A stretch of 61,432 nucleotides of DNA, taken from positions 1 through 61,432 of the forward strand of contig RECW01000064.1 in NCBI GenBank assembly GCA_007693835.1, read 5' to 3'. Under the pieces are notes generated by a model that searched no databases, was not told where the DNA came from, and worked only from the letters and a program-made list of their open reading frames with translations. A program made the position numbers and the translations under genes. Origin of the DNA: Paracoccaceae bacterium. GTDB lineage: Bacteria > Pseudomonadota > Alphaproteobacteria > Rhodobacterales > Rhodobacteraceae. Shown here piece after piece: positions 39,449 through 47,157 of the stretch (positions within the stretch are counted from its first letter, which is position 1; each line of letters opens with the position of its first letter).

Positions 39449-40311
39449 CACCGCTCGCGGGTCAGGGCGCTCTCGTGCCAGCGGCGGAGCGCGAGGTGGC
39501 TGACGAGGCTCGTGATCGCGAAGATGGCGATCCCGGCCACGGCGATGAGCGCGAGGGCGGCGAACATCCGCGGCACGTTCAGCCGGTAGGAGGCCTCGAG
39601 GATGCGGAACGCGAGCCCGCCGTTGCGCCCCGCCACGCCGCCGGCGAACTCCGCCACCACCGCCCCGATCAGCGCGAGCCCGCCCGCGATGCGCAGGCCG
39701 CCGAGGAAATAGGGCATCGCCGAGGGCAGTTGCAGATACCGCAGCCGCTGCCAGCGCGTCGCGCCGTAGATGGTGAACAGGTCTTCGAGGTTGCGGTCGG
39801 CCGAGCGCAGCCCGAGCGTCGTGTTCGACAGGATCGGGAAGAAGGCGACGATCCACGCGCAGATCATCATCCCCACGAACGGGCTGTCGACGTAGATGAA
39901 GATCAGCGGCGCGATGGCGACGATGGGCGTGACCTGCAACACCACCGCGTAAGGAAAGAGGCTCATCTCCACCCACCGCGACAGCGAGAAGAGAACGGCG
40001 AGACCGCCGCCGAGCGACACCGCCAGCGCCAGCGCGAAGACGGTGATGCGCAGCGTCACCATCAGCGCCTGCGACAGGAGCGGCCAGTCGGCGAGCAACT
40101 GCGACCAGACGCGCCCGGGCCGCGGCAGGATGAAGTGCGGGATGTCGTTGACCCGCACCACCCAGTCCCACGCGGCGAGCGAGAGCGCCACCACGAGCAC
40201 CGGCAGAGCCCACGCGCCGAGCTTCTCCAGCCGCCGCCGCCGCAGCCGCGCCAGCTCCTCGAGATCGATGGCGGGCGGCGCGCTCCGGTCGGGCATGTCG
40301 AGCGCTGTCAT
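39448..40311 (-). CDS. ABC transporter permease (SsuC/ThiX type)
   Basis: 287 residues with about six membrane spans and the BPD_transp_1 EAA-like loop (YGATRWQRLRYLQLPSAMPYF region). It is of the single-permease nitrate/sulfonate/thiamine-precursor importer type, so it works as a homodimer. Overlaps the ATPase gene at its start (ATGA) and the amidohydrolase at its end. Confidence 0.92.
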   Translation of the reverse strand: MTALDMPDRSAPPAIDLEELARLRRRRLEKLGAWALPVLVVALSLAAWDWVVRVNDIPHFILPRPGRVWSQLLADWPLLSQALMVTLRITVFALALAVSLGGGLAVLFSLSRWVEMSLFPYAVVLQVTPIVAIAPLIFIYVDSPFVGMMICAWIVAFFPILSNTTLGLRSADRNLEDLFTIYGATRWQRLRYLQLPSAMPYFLGGLRIAGGLALIGAVVAEFAGGVAGRNGGLAFRILEASYRLNVPRMFAALALIAVAGIAIFAITSLVSHLALRRWHESALTRER

Positions 40312-41060
40312 GCGTCCTCCATGGCTTCGCGCAGGGCCGCCGAGGTGAGGCGGCATTGCTCGGCGTAGGCCGCCGAAGTGCGGAAGGCGTCGTCCCGCGG
40401 GGTCGGCGCGCTCACCCGCAATTCGCGTATCACGCGGCCGGGCCGCGCCGCCATCACGACGATGCGCGTCGACAGGAACACCGACTCGAAGACCGAGTGG
40501 GTGACGAAGACGACCGTGCACCCGAGGCGTTCGTGCAGCGCCAGCAGATCGTCGTTGAGCTTGAAGCGGGTGATCTCGTCGAGGGCGGCGAACGGCTCGT
40601 CCATCAGCAGCAGCCGCGGCTTCGTGACCATGGCGCGGGCGATGGACACCCGCATCTTCATGCCACCTGACAACTCTCTCGGATAAGCGCCTGAAAAACC
40701 GCCGAGACCGACCGCGCTCAGGCTCTCCTCCACCCGATCCCGCGCGTCGCTCTTCGACACGCCCGCCAAGCGGAGCGGCAACCACACGTTGTCGAAGACT
40801 GTCGCCCACGGCGCCAGCGTCGGCTCCTGAAACACCACGCCGAGGGCGCCCTCCGCGCCTTCCCGCCAGCGGATGCGCCCTTTCGTCGGGCTCGACAGCC
40901 CGGCGATGAGGCGCAGGGCCGTCGACTTCCCGCACCCGGACGGGCCGAGCAGCGAAACGAAATCGCCGTCGTTCAGGGCGAGCGTCATGCCCTCCAGCGC
41001 GGTGACCGCGCCGGCGAACACCTTGGTGACGTTCTCTATGGCGAGAAGCGGCGCAGTCAC
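40308..41060 (-). CDS. ABC transporter ATP-binding protein (SsuB/ThiZ type)
   Basis: 250 residues: Walker A GPSGCGKST, Q-loop VVFQEPTLAPW, signature ELSGGMKMRVSIARA, Walker B LLLMDEPFAALDE and H-loop VFVTHSVFES. It powers the permease encoded next. Gap of 22 bases after the binding protein gene. Confidence 0.95.
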   Translation of the reverse strand: MTAPLLAIENVTKVFAGAVTALEGMTLALNDGDFVSLLGPSGCGKSTALRLIAGLSSPTKGRIRWREGAEGALGVVFQEPTLAPWATVFDNVWLPLRLAGVSKSDARDRVEESLSAVGLGGFSGAYPRELSGGMKMRVSIARAMVTKPRLLLMDEPFAALDEITRFKLNDDLLALHERLGCTVVFVTHSVFESVFLSTRIVVMAARPGRVIRELRVSAPTPRDDAFRTSAAYAEQCRLTSAALREAMEDA

Positions 41061-41082
41061 GGCAGACGGATCGCGCTCGGCG

Positions 41083-42093
41083 TCACTGGCCGAGCAGCGC
41101 GCGCTTCACGTCGAGACCGACGCCCTGGTTCACGAACTCGAGCGTGTAGCTCTCCTCGATCGCGAGCCCTTCGGGCAGCACGCCGGCCTCGACCATCGTC
41201 TCGTAGAAGCTGCGCATCCGGTCGTGGGTCATGGCGCCGATGCCGAGTTCGAGAGTGTCGCCGCTGTCCACGATGCCGTACTCCTTCATCATCTCTATGC
41301 CGTGCTGAATCTTTTCGTCCGTCATGTCGGGGTTGTCGGCCTTGATCAGCTCGATCGCCGCGGCGTTGTCGCCGTAGAGGAAATTGTTCCAACCGAGCGC
41401 CGTGCCCTCGACGAAACAGCGCACCGCCTCGGGTCGGTTCTCGATGGTGCTGCGCGTCACCTCGATGGTCGTGGAATAGGTGTCGAAACCCTCGTCGGCC
41501 AGCAGCCAGATGTCGGGCCGCCACCCGGTCTCCTGCTCGATGGCGAAGGGCTCGGAGCTGAGATAGCCCTGCTGCGCCGTGCCCGGGTCCGCGATGAACG
41601 GCGCCGAGTTGAAGGTGTAGACGCGCCGCTGCTCCTCGGTGAAGCCGAAGGCCGAGATCATCCACTGGTAATAGCTGACGAAGCCGCCGTCGCCGACGAA
41701 GATGTCGAGATCCTTGAGGTCGAGGAAGGTCTCGGCGACGCCGGGATGCGTCATCAGGATCTGCGGCTCCTTCTGGAACGACGCGAAGACCACGACGACG
41801 GGGATGTCCTCCACCAGCGCGTCGAACGGCGGCAGCATGTTGCCGCCCATGAAGCCGTCGAGGCGACCCGCGAGCATCATGGCGCGCCCCGCCACCTGCG
41901 GGCCGCCCATCACGATCTCGACGTCGAGGCCGCACGCGGCGTAGGTGCCGTCGGCCACCGCCTGATAGAAGCCGCCGTGCTCCGCCTGCGCGAGCCAGTT
42001 GGTGCCGTAGCGGAACGTGCCGAGGTCCTGCGCCTGCGCCGCATGCGCCAGCGCCAGCGCCGAGGCGGCGCCGAGAAGCGAACGGGTCATCAT
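41083..42093 (-). CDS. ABC substrate-binding protein (NMT1/THI5-like)
   Basis: 336 residues. The signal peptide (MMTRSLLGAASALALAHAAQA) is followed by an NMT1/SsuA-like domain beginning FRYGTNWLAQAEHGGFYQA. That pattern is seen in binding proteins for pyrimidine thiamine precursors, riboflavin and related nitrogen heterocycles. With a cytosine-deaminase-like enzyme downstream, a heterocyclic nitrogen compound is the best guess for the ligand. Either of two adjacent ATG codons (42093, 42090) may be used. First gene of a probable six-gene operon. Confidence 0.9.
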   Translation of the reverse strand: MMTRSLLGAASALALAHAAQAQDLGTFRYGTNWLAQAEHGGFYQAVADGTYAACGLDVEIVMGGPQVAGRAMMLAGRLDGFMGGNMLPPFDALVEDIPVVVVFASFQKEPQILMTHPGVAETFLDLKDLDIFVGDGGFVSYYQWMISAFGFTEEQRRVYTFNSAPFIADPGTAQQGYLSSEPFAIEQETGWRPDIWLLADEGFDTYSTTIEVTRSTIENRPEAVRCFVEGTALGWNNFLYGDNAAAIELIKADNPDMTDEKIQHGIEMMKEYGIVDSGDTLELGIGAMTHDRMRSFYETMVEAGVLPEGLAIEESYTLEFVNQGVGLDVKRALLGQ

Positions 42094-42328
42094 CGTCTCC
42101 CTGTCGACGCCGGATCTCGGCGCTTCTTCCGGCGAAACGGTAGTCCGGCGCGCCGAGCCCGTCGAGCGTCGACACGCCCCTCTGCGCGCGCCCGGTGAGG
42201 ATGGCGCGAATTTGGGCGCCGTCGACCGCGATCTGCGCGGCCGCGCGGCGGCCTTGCCGCGACGCGGCGAAGCGGTTGGCGCGACGGCGCCGATAGGTCA
42301 CGATGGCGCACCATCGGAAGGAGCCCCC

Positions 42329-42721
42329 ATGCGCGCCGTCACGCCCCCCGCCCTGCGCCCGCCCTTCGCGCGCTACTCCCATGCGGTCGAGACGCCGCCG
42401 GGGGCGCGCCTGCTCGCCATCTCGGGCCAGCTTGGCGTCGGCGCCGACGACGTCGCCCCCGAGGGGGCCGAGGCGCAGGCCGCGCTGTGCTTCGCCAACA
42501 TCGCAGCCATTCTCGAAGCGGCGGGCATGACGCCGCGCGATCTGATCCGGCTGAACGCCTACGTCACCGCGCGCGAGCATCTCGCCGGGTACATGGCGGC
42601 GCGCGACGCGTTCTGCGCCGCGCTGGACCCGCCGCCGGCGTCGACGCTGATGATCGTCTCCGGCTTCGCGCGCCCGGAGTTCGTCGTGGAGGTCGAGGCC
42701 CTCGCCGCGCGAACCGCCTGA
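42329..42721 (+). CDS. RidA-family protein lacking the key arginine
   Basis: 130 residues of the YjgF/YER057c/UK114 fold (SGQLGVG, ANIAAILEAAGM, RLNAYVT, VEVEALA). The segment PPPASTLMIV stands where deaminating RidA proteins have PARS with the catalytic Arg105, so imine deaminase activity is doubtful. AAGGAG lies 6 bases before the ATG. It is divergent from the NMT1-type operon and may assist it. A short inverted repeat (CGATGG-N4-CCATCG, 42301-42316) sits just before the ribosome site. Confidence 0.85.
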   Translation: MRAVTPPALRPPFARYSHAVETPPGARLLAISGQLGVGADDVAPEGAEAQAALCFANIAAILEAAGMTPRDLIRLNAYVTAREHLAGYMAARDAFCAALDPPPASTLMIVSGFARPEFVVEVEALAARTA

Positions 42722-42758
42722 CGACGCGGGCGGCGCTTCCGCTCGGCGACAAAGCGCG

Positions 42759-43799
42759 CTAGCGCGGCGCCCCCGTCCCGGTCGCGCCGTTCTCAAAACC
42801 GAGCGTTCCCGGATCGAAAGCGTAATGCGCGCCGCAGAACTGGCAGTCCGCGGTGACCACGCCTTCGGGCGTCGTCATGGTGGCGATGTCGCTCGCGGAG
42901 TATTGCGCCATCGCCGCCTCGACGCGCTCGCGCGAGCAGGTGCACCCGAAGCGCACGGCCTGCGCCGGAAACACCCGCGGCGCCTCCTCGTGAAACAGCC
43001 GCAGCAAGAGGCGCTCGGCCCCGACCACCGGGCCGATCAGTTCGTGCGGCTCGACGGTCTCGAGCAGCATGGCGGCCCGGCGCCAGTCGTCCTCGCCGTC
43101 CGACATGGCGGCGACGTCGTCGGCCGTCATGAGGCCGTCCTCGCCGGACGGCATGTCCGGCGCGGCGTGGGGCGACGCCTTGGGCAGGTGCTGGATCATC
43201 ACGCCCCCGCCGCGCCATTGCGCGTCCTCGCCCGGCGCCGCGCTCAGCGCCGTCGCGACGGCGAAACGCGTCGCGATCTGCTCGGACTGCGCGAAGTAGG
43301 TCTCGGCGCAGGCCGAGAGCGATCCGCCGGCGAGCGGCGTCAGTCCCTGGTAGGGCGCCGCGCCCGGGCCCTGGTCTATCGTCATCGCGAACAGCCCCGC
43401 CCCGAGCAGCGAAAACGGCGCGGCGCCGGGCCGAGCGCCGACGGCCTCCGCGTCGAAGCCGGCGTAGGCGCGCACCCGAGCCTCGCCGCCGGCGTGTTCG
43501 GGCGCGAAGTAGTCCGTGGCGATCAGGCGAAGCGGTCCCTGCCCGCGGATCTGAAGCGAGAGCCGCCACCGCAGCTTGAGCGCCGCGCCGATCATCGCGG
43601 TGAGAAGCGCCGCCTCGGCCGCGAGGGCGGAGACCGCCGCAGGATAGGCGTGCCGCCGCAGGATCGCGTCCAGCGACCGGTCGAGCCGGACGACGCGGCC
43701 GCGCACGTCGGCGCGGTCCAGCTGGAACGGCAACACGGCGTCGTCGTCGGCCGGAGCGGCGCCGGCGGCGCGGGCGGACTGCTGGGGGGCGCCCGTCAT
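42759..43799 (-). CDS. hslO: Hsp33 redox-regulated holdase
   Basis: 346 residues. The C-terminal redox switch is FGCTCSRERVE (CxC) and DCQFCGAHYAF (CxxC), which binds zinc when reduced and forms disulfides under oxidative stress to activate the chaperone. The N-terminal part shows the IRGQGPLRLIATDYF and MTIDQGPGAAPYQGL pattern of Hsp33. The start at 43799 follows GGAGG by 7 bases. A longer in-frame extension is not conserved in character. Confidence 0.95.
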   Translation of the reverse strand: MTGAPQQSARAAGAAPADDDAVLPFQLDRADVRGRVVRLDRSLDAILRRHAYPAAVSALAAEAALLTAMIGAALKLRWRLSLQIRGQGPLRLIATDYFAPEHAGGEARVRAYAGFDAEAVGARPGAAPFSLLGAGLFAMTIDQGPGAAPYQGLTPLAGGSLSACAETYFAQSEQIATRFAVATALSAAPGEDAQWRGGGVMIQHLPKASPHAAPDMPSGEDGLMTADDVAAMSDGEDDWRRAAMLLETVEPHELIGPVVGAERLLLRLFHEEAPRVFPAQAVRFGCTCSRERVEAAMAQYSASDIATMTTPEGVVTADCQFCGAHYAFDPGTLGFENGATGTGAPR

Positions 43800-43924
43800 G
43801 GCGGACCTCCGAACGGGGAGAACGTCCGGCCTTCTACCCGCGTGAGACGCCCGGCGCAATTTAGCCCCGAGGCGGTACGGATTGGCGGCTTGTGCCGCAG
43901 TTGCGGCTATGCGACTTTGGATGG

Positions 43925-44389
43925 ATGAATTCGCGCAGGGAACTCGATTTGAGTATTGATGTCGGCGATCCGCCCGAGCCTTATCGTCTGGACGACCAAG
44001 TAGGCTTCCTTTTGCGGCGGGCATATCAGCGCAACGTCGCCATCTTCGGCGAAGCCATGCCCGAAGCGATCACGCCGACCCAGTTCGCAGCGATGGCGCG
44101 GCTGAACGAGCGGGGGCCTTGCTCGCAAAACCTGCTCGGCCGCCTGACGGCGATGGATGCGGCCACGATCAAGGGCGTCGTCGACCGGCTTCGCGACCGC
44201 GGGCTCGTGGTGACGACGCCCGACCCCGAGGACCGCCGCCGCACGCTGATCGCGCTGTCGGACGAGGGCCTGGCGCTGATCGTCCGCGCCGAGATGGCCG
44301 GCGCGGAGGTGAGCCGTCGAACGGTCGCCGCGCTCACGCCGCGCGAGCGTGAGACGCTGATGCGACTGCTCAGGAAGATCGCGGAGTAG
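43925..44389 (+). CDS. MarR-family transcriptional regulator
   Basis: 154 residues. Winged-helix DNA-binding domain with PTQFAAMARLNERG, DAATIKGVVDRLRDRGLV and the wing DPEDRRRTLIALSDEG. The start is uncertain: ATG 43925 (weak GGATGG) or TTG 43949 (better AGGGA, 7 bases). The gene is divergent from hslO and 7 bases ahead of the nicotinamidase, which it may control along with itself. Confidence 0.9.
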   Translation: MNSRRELDLSIDVGDPPEPYRLDDQVGFLLRRAYQRNVAIFGEAMPEAITPTQFAAMARLNERGPCSQNLLGRLTAMDAATIKGVVDRLRDRGLVVTTPDPEDRRRTLIALSDEGLALIVRAEMAGAEVSRRTVAALTPRERETLMRLLRKIAE

Positions 44390-44396
44390 ACTGTTT

Positions 44397-45017
44397 ATGG
44401 CGCGCAACGAAGACGCATTGGTCATCATCGACGTTCAGCGCGACTTCTGCCCGGGCGGGGCGCTTGCGGTGAACGACGGCGACGCGGTGGTCGGCCCGAT
44501 CAACGCGCTTCAGGAACGGTTCGGGGCCATCATCCTGACGCAGGACTGGCACCCAGCCGATCACGCCTCCTTCGCCGACAATCACGCCGGAGCGGCGCCG
44601 TTCAGCCTCGTCGAAGCGGCCTACGGGCCGCAGGTTCTGTGGCCCGTCCATTGCGTCCAGGGCGCGCCGGGCGCCGATTTCCATCCCGACCTGCGCACCG
44701 ACCGCGCCGACCTCATCCTGCGAAAAGGGTATCGCCGGGCGATCGACAGCTACTCGGCGTTCTTCGAAAACGACCGCGCCACGCCGACCGGCCTCGCCGG
44801 CTATCTCCGCGAGCGCGGTCTGACGCGGCTTGTCTTCGCCGGCCTGGCGACGGACTACTGCGTGCGCTTTTCGGCCGTCGACGCGGCTCGTCTCGGCTTC
44901 GCCTCCTGCGTCGTGATGGACGCCTGTCGCGCGATCGATCTGGACGGCTCGCTCGCGGCGGCGCGGGAGGAGATGCGGGCGGCCGGCGTAGCGCTGACCA
45001 GCAGCGGCGACCTCTGA
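44397..45017 (+). CDS. pncA: Nicotinamidase
   Basis: 206-residue cysteine hydrolase converting nicotinamide to nicotinate in NAD salvage. Catalytic triad: Asp in IIDVQRDF, Lys in LILRKGYRR and Cys in LATDYCV. Metal-binding TQDWHPADHASF. The ADHASF and VHCVQGAPGADFHP context is characteristic of PncA rather than isochorismatase. Co-transcribed with the MarR gene. Confidence 0.94.
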   Translation: MARNEDALVIIDVQRDFCPGGALAVNDGDAVVGPINALQERFGAIILTQDWHPADHASFADNHAGAAPFSLVEAAYGPQVLWPVHCVQGAPGADFHPDLRTDRADLILRKGYRRAIDSYSAFFENDRATPTGLAGYLRERGLTRLVFAGLATDYCVRFSAVDAARLGFASCVVMDACRAIDLDGSLAAAREEMRAAGVALTSSGDL

Positions 45018-45120
45018 AGCCCCGGCGGACCGCCGACCGCGACGCAGGCGCTCGGGGCATCCGCCGCGCGCCGAAACCACAGCGAGACGCGCAACGGCTT
45101 GCGCCCCTCGGGCGCGGGTC

Positions 45121-45149
45121 TTCACGCTTTATCCAATTCATGATAGCTA
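45121..45149 (+). promoter_or_regulatory. Possible promoter of the VPLPA-CTERM protein gene
   Basis: TTCACG (45121-45126), a 17-base spacer, TAGCTA (45144-45149) in an AT-rich stretch, 37 bases before the start. A small GC hairpin (GCGCCC-CTC-GGGCGC, 45101-45115) sits just upstream and may end the pncA transcript. Confidence 0.35.
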
Positions 45150-45186
45150 ATCTCGTCCGCAAGTAGTGTTCGCTTGGAGTGCGTCA

Positions 45187-46506
45187 GTGTTTTACCGAGT
45201 GGCCGTCGCATGCTGCCTTGTGCTGGGCGCAGCCGACGGAGGGGCCGCGCCGTTGACCGATCACGCGATCGGCCGCTCCGCCGTTTTCCAGTCTTTCGCG
45301 CAGGATGCCGGGGCTTGGACGGCGTCCAGCACCGATGCAGGGTGCGTCGGCGGCGTGAGGCTTCCCATCGAGCGCGCGGTTTACTTGAACGCTTCTTCCG
45401 GCGAGGCGGTCCCCTTCGAAACGGTGCGGAGAAGTTTCGCCGCGTCGGCCCAGATCATCGCGCCCCATGCGGAAGACGGGATGCGGTTTCGCCTTCAGGC
45501 CAAGTATCCGCTTGATGCCACGAAGCCGATCACCCTCACCGCGGCTGGTGAAACCTTCGACCTGTCGGCCGCGCGCGAGCCCGCGGGCGACAGCGTTCTG
45601 ACCGGATCGCCGGAAGTCCTCGCGGCCCTGAAGCGCGCGGCGGCCGACGGCGATGACGCGACCTTCGTCGCGCATTCGGCGGACACCGGCCGGTCCGTGC
45701 GCGACACCGTGCCGCCGCTGCCGTTCGACGACGTGGCGACCTGCGGCGCGCGCGGCGCGCCCGACGCCGCGCTCGATCCCGTCACGCTGATCTCGATACG
45801 GTACATTGCGGCCCCGACGCCGGAGACCGCGGCGACGCTGGAGGAGATGCGCGTCTGCGGGGCGACGGAGGCCGATGGCCCCGTGCACCGCGGAACGCTG
45901 CGGCAGGTTACCGGATTCGCGTCGCAGACCCGGGACGTCTACGCCAGATTCGACAACGACGGCGCGGCCGTTCAGCTTTACGTGCCGGGCGTCTTCGAAG
46001 CGCTGCGTCAACCCGACGGACGGTGGCGCGCCGACGTTTCGCGCGCGGCGGCGGGCAACGACCCCTTCGCGCGCGCGGACGTGAGCGGTTGCCTCGGCGC
46101 CTCGGCGGTGACGCTGTGCGAATACCCCGACGGCGAACTCGGGCCGTGCGTCGGCGAATTTCTTCTCGGCGATCTTGGCGAGGAGGCGCTGAGCGACCCG
46201 CCCGGCGCATGGGTTCCCTTCGCGCCTGCGTCCGCGACGTCCGCCCCGGCGGCTCTCGGCGCGGCGATGGGGACGCTGACGCCGACGTCATTCGGGTCGT
46301 TCCTGGGCTTCGGGGGGAGCGCCACGGCGTCGCGCGGAGGCGCTTCGCAGCTCGGCTCTCCGCCGCCCCCCCCCGTCTCCACGCCGCCGAACGATGGCGT
46401 GGCGGTCATCCCTCTGCCGCCCGCGCTATGGCTGGTCACGACCGCGTTCGGCATGCTGCTCGCCGGCGGTCACGCGGCGCGAAGATCGGCGAGACGGTTC
46501 TCCTGA
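45187..46506 (+). CDS. Secreted protein with VPLPA-CTERM-type sorting signal
   Basis: 439 residues from GTG 45187, which follows GGAG by 7 bases. The signal peptide (MFYRVAVACCLVLGAADGGA) is followed by a large unrecognised mature region with several cysteines (CGARGAP, VCGATE, GCLGAS, LCEYPDG, GPCVGE). A Ser/Gly/Pro-rich linker (about 365-405) contains a PPPPPVSTPP run. The C-terminus has the motif VIPLPPALWL, a hydrophobic span and an Arg cluster (ARRSARR). This tripartite tail is the VPLPA/PEP-CTERM signal recognised by exosortase-type transpeptidases. No exosortase gene is in the window. Function of the mature part is unknown. Confidence 0.8.
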   Translation: MFYRVAVACCLVLGAADGGAAPLTDHAIGRSAVFQSFAQDAGAWTASSTDAGCVGGVRLPIERAVYLNASSGEAVPFETVRRSFAASAQIIAPHAEDGMRFRLQAKYPLDATKPITLTAAGETFDLSAAREPAGDSVLTGSPEVLAALKRAAADGDDATFVAHSADTGRSVRDTVPPLPFDDVATCGARGAPDAALDPVTLISIRYIAAPTPETAATLEEMRVCGATEADGPVHRGTLRQVTGFASQTRDVYARFDNDGAAVQLYVPGVFEALRQPDGRWRADVSRAAAGNDPFARADVSGCLGASAVTLCEYPDGELGPCVGEFLLGDLGEEALSDPPGAWVPFAPASATSAPAALGAAMGTLTPTSFGSFLGFGGSATASRGGASQLGSPPPPPVSTPPNDGVAVIPLPPALWLVTTAFGMLLAGGHAARRSARRFS

Positions 46507-46865
46507 ACGTGAGGCGGCGCTTTCTTCGTCGCCTCTTCGTAGACGAACCGCGGTCGAACCTGGGGGTGCGCGGCGCCATCGACGAACTTCATGCTCCAGC
46601 CCGCGAAGGCGCGGCGCGAGATGGGGCCGCGCGCCACGATCTGCACGTCGGTGTGGCGCGGATCGCGGCGGATCGCGTCGAACAGGCAGGCGACCACCGC
46701 CTCGTCGCCCTCGATCACCTGAAAGAACTGCCGTCCGTCGAAATACAGGGCGCCTGTGACCCCAAGGCGGGCGTTGTTGCGGCGGCATGTCTCGATCAAC
46801 GCAGCCATGTCGCGTCCTTCGGGCCGGATGAGCGACCGGCTCGCATAACTCAGCGACGTCTCCAT
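46470..46865 (-). CDS. BLUF-domain blue-light photoreceptor
   Basis: 131 residues, essentially one BLUF domain. It has the flavin-contacting Tyr in LSYASRSL, Asn in CRRNNARLGVTGALYFDG, Gln in FFQVIEG, and the Trp/Met pair in FAGWSMKF. These are the residues of the light-driven Tyr-Gln switch. The start at 46865 follows GGGAGGAG. No output domain is fused, so it should signal through a partner. The gene overlaps the 3' end of the VPLPA-CTERM gene by 37 bases (convergent). Confidence 0.92.
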   Translation of the reverse strand: METSLSYASRSLIRPEGRDMAALIETCRRNNARLGVTGALYFDGRQFFQVIEGDEAVVACLFDAIRRDPRHTDVQIVARGPISRRAFAGWSMKFVDGAAHPQVRPRFVYEEATKKAPPHVQENRLADLRAA

Positions 46866-46969
46866 CGTCTCCTCCCGTTCTTTGCGGCCTTCGCCGAAGC
46901 GGCGACGCGTGCTCGCGGCTCCCCTCCGGACGACAGCCCGACCCACGCGACAAACGCGCAGTTGGTGAA

Positions 46970-46998
46970 TAGATCGTGAACCGGTCCAGAGTTTGCAA
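46970..46998 (-). promoter_or_regulatory. Possible promoter of the BLUF gene
   Basis: Minus-strand TTGCAA (46998-46993), 17 bases, GATCTA (46975-46970). Good -35, weak -10. It is adjacent to the palindrome at 47002-47020. Confidence 0.3.
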
Positions 46999-47001
46999 CC
47001 C

Positions 47002-47020
47002 CAAGCCGTTCAACGGCTTG
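47002..47020. promoter_or_regulatory. Perfect 19-base palindrome between divergent genes
   Basis: CAAGCCGTT-C-AACGGCTTG is a perfect 9-bp inverted repeat around one base, lying between the divergent BLUF and tctC genes and next to both putative promoters. It looks like a dimeric regulator site. A terminator role is less likely because the T-run that follows is broken and it lies outside any transcription unit. Confidence 0.55.
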
Positions 47021-47052
47021 TAATCTTCTTGCCGGTCTTCCGCCTGATCCGA

Positions 47053-47080
47053 TTGAATGTTTCCACGCGGTCGTTATCTT
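47053..47080 (+). promoter_or_regulatory. Possible promoter of tctCBA
   Basis: TTGAAT (47053-47058), 16-base spacer, TATCTT (47075-47080), 77 bases before the tctC start. Confidence 0.4.
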
Positions 47081-47157
47081 GCGACGAAATGAAGCGGGAA
47101 TCGCGGCGGGCGGGATCGTCCGATCGCACGCCCGCAACAAGGGGAAGGAGACGTTCG

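Noticed and set aside
42755-42768. GCGCGCTAGCGCG palindrome at the hslO stop as a terminator
   Set aside because: It lies within the coding end and has no T-run. Likely by chance in GC-rich DNA.
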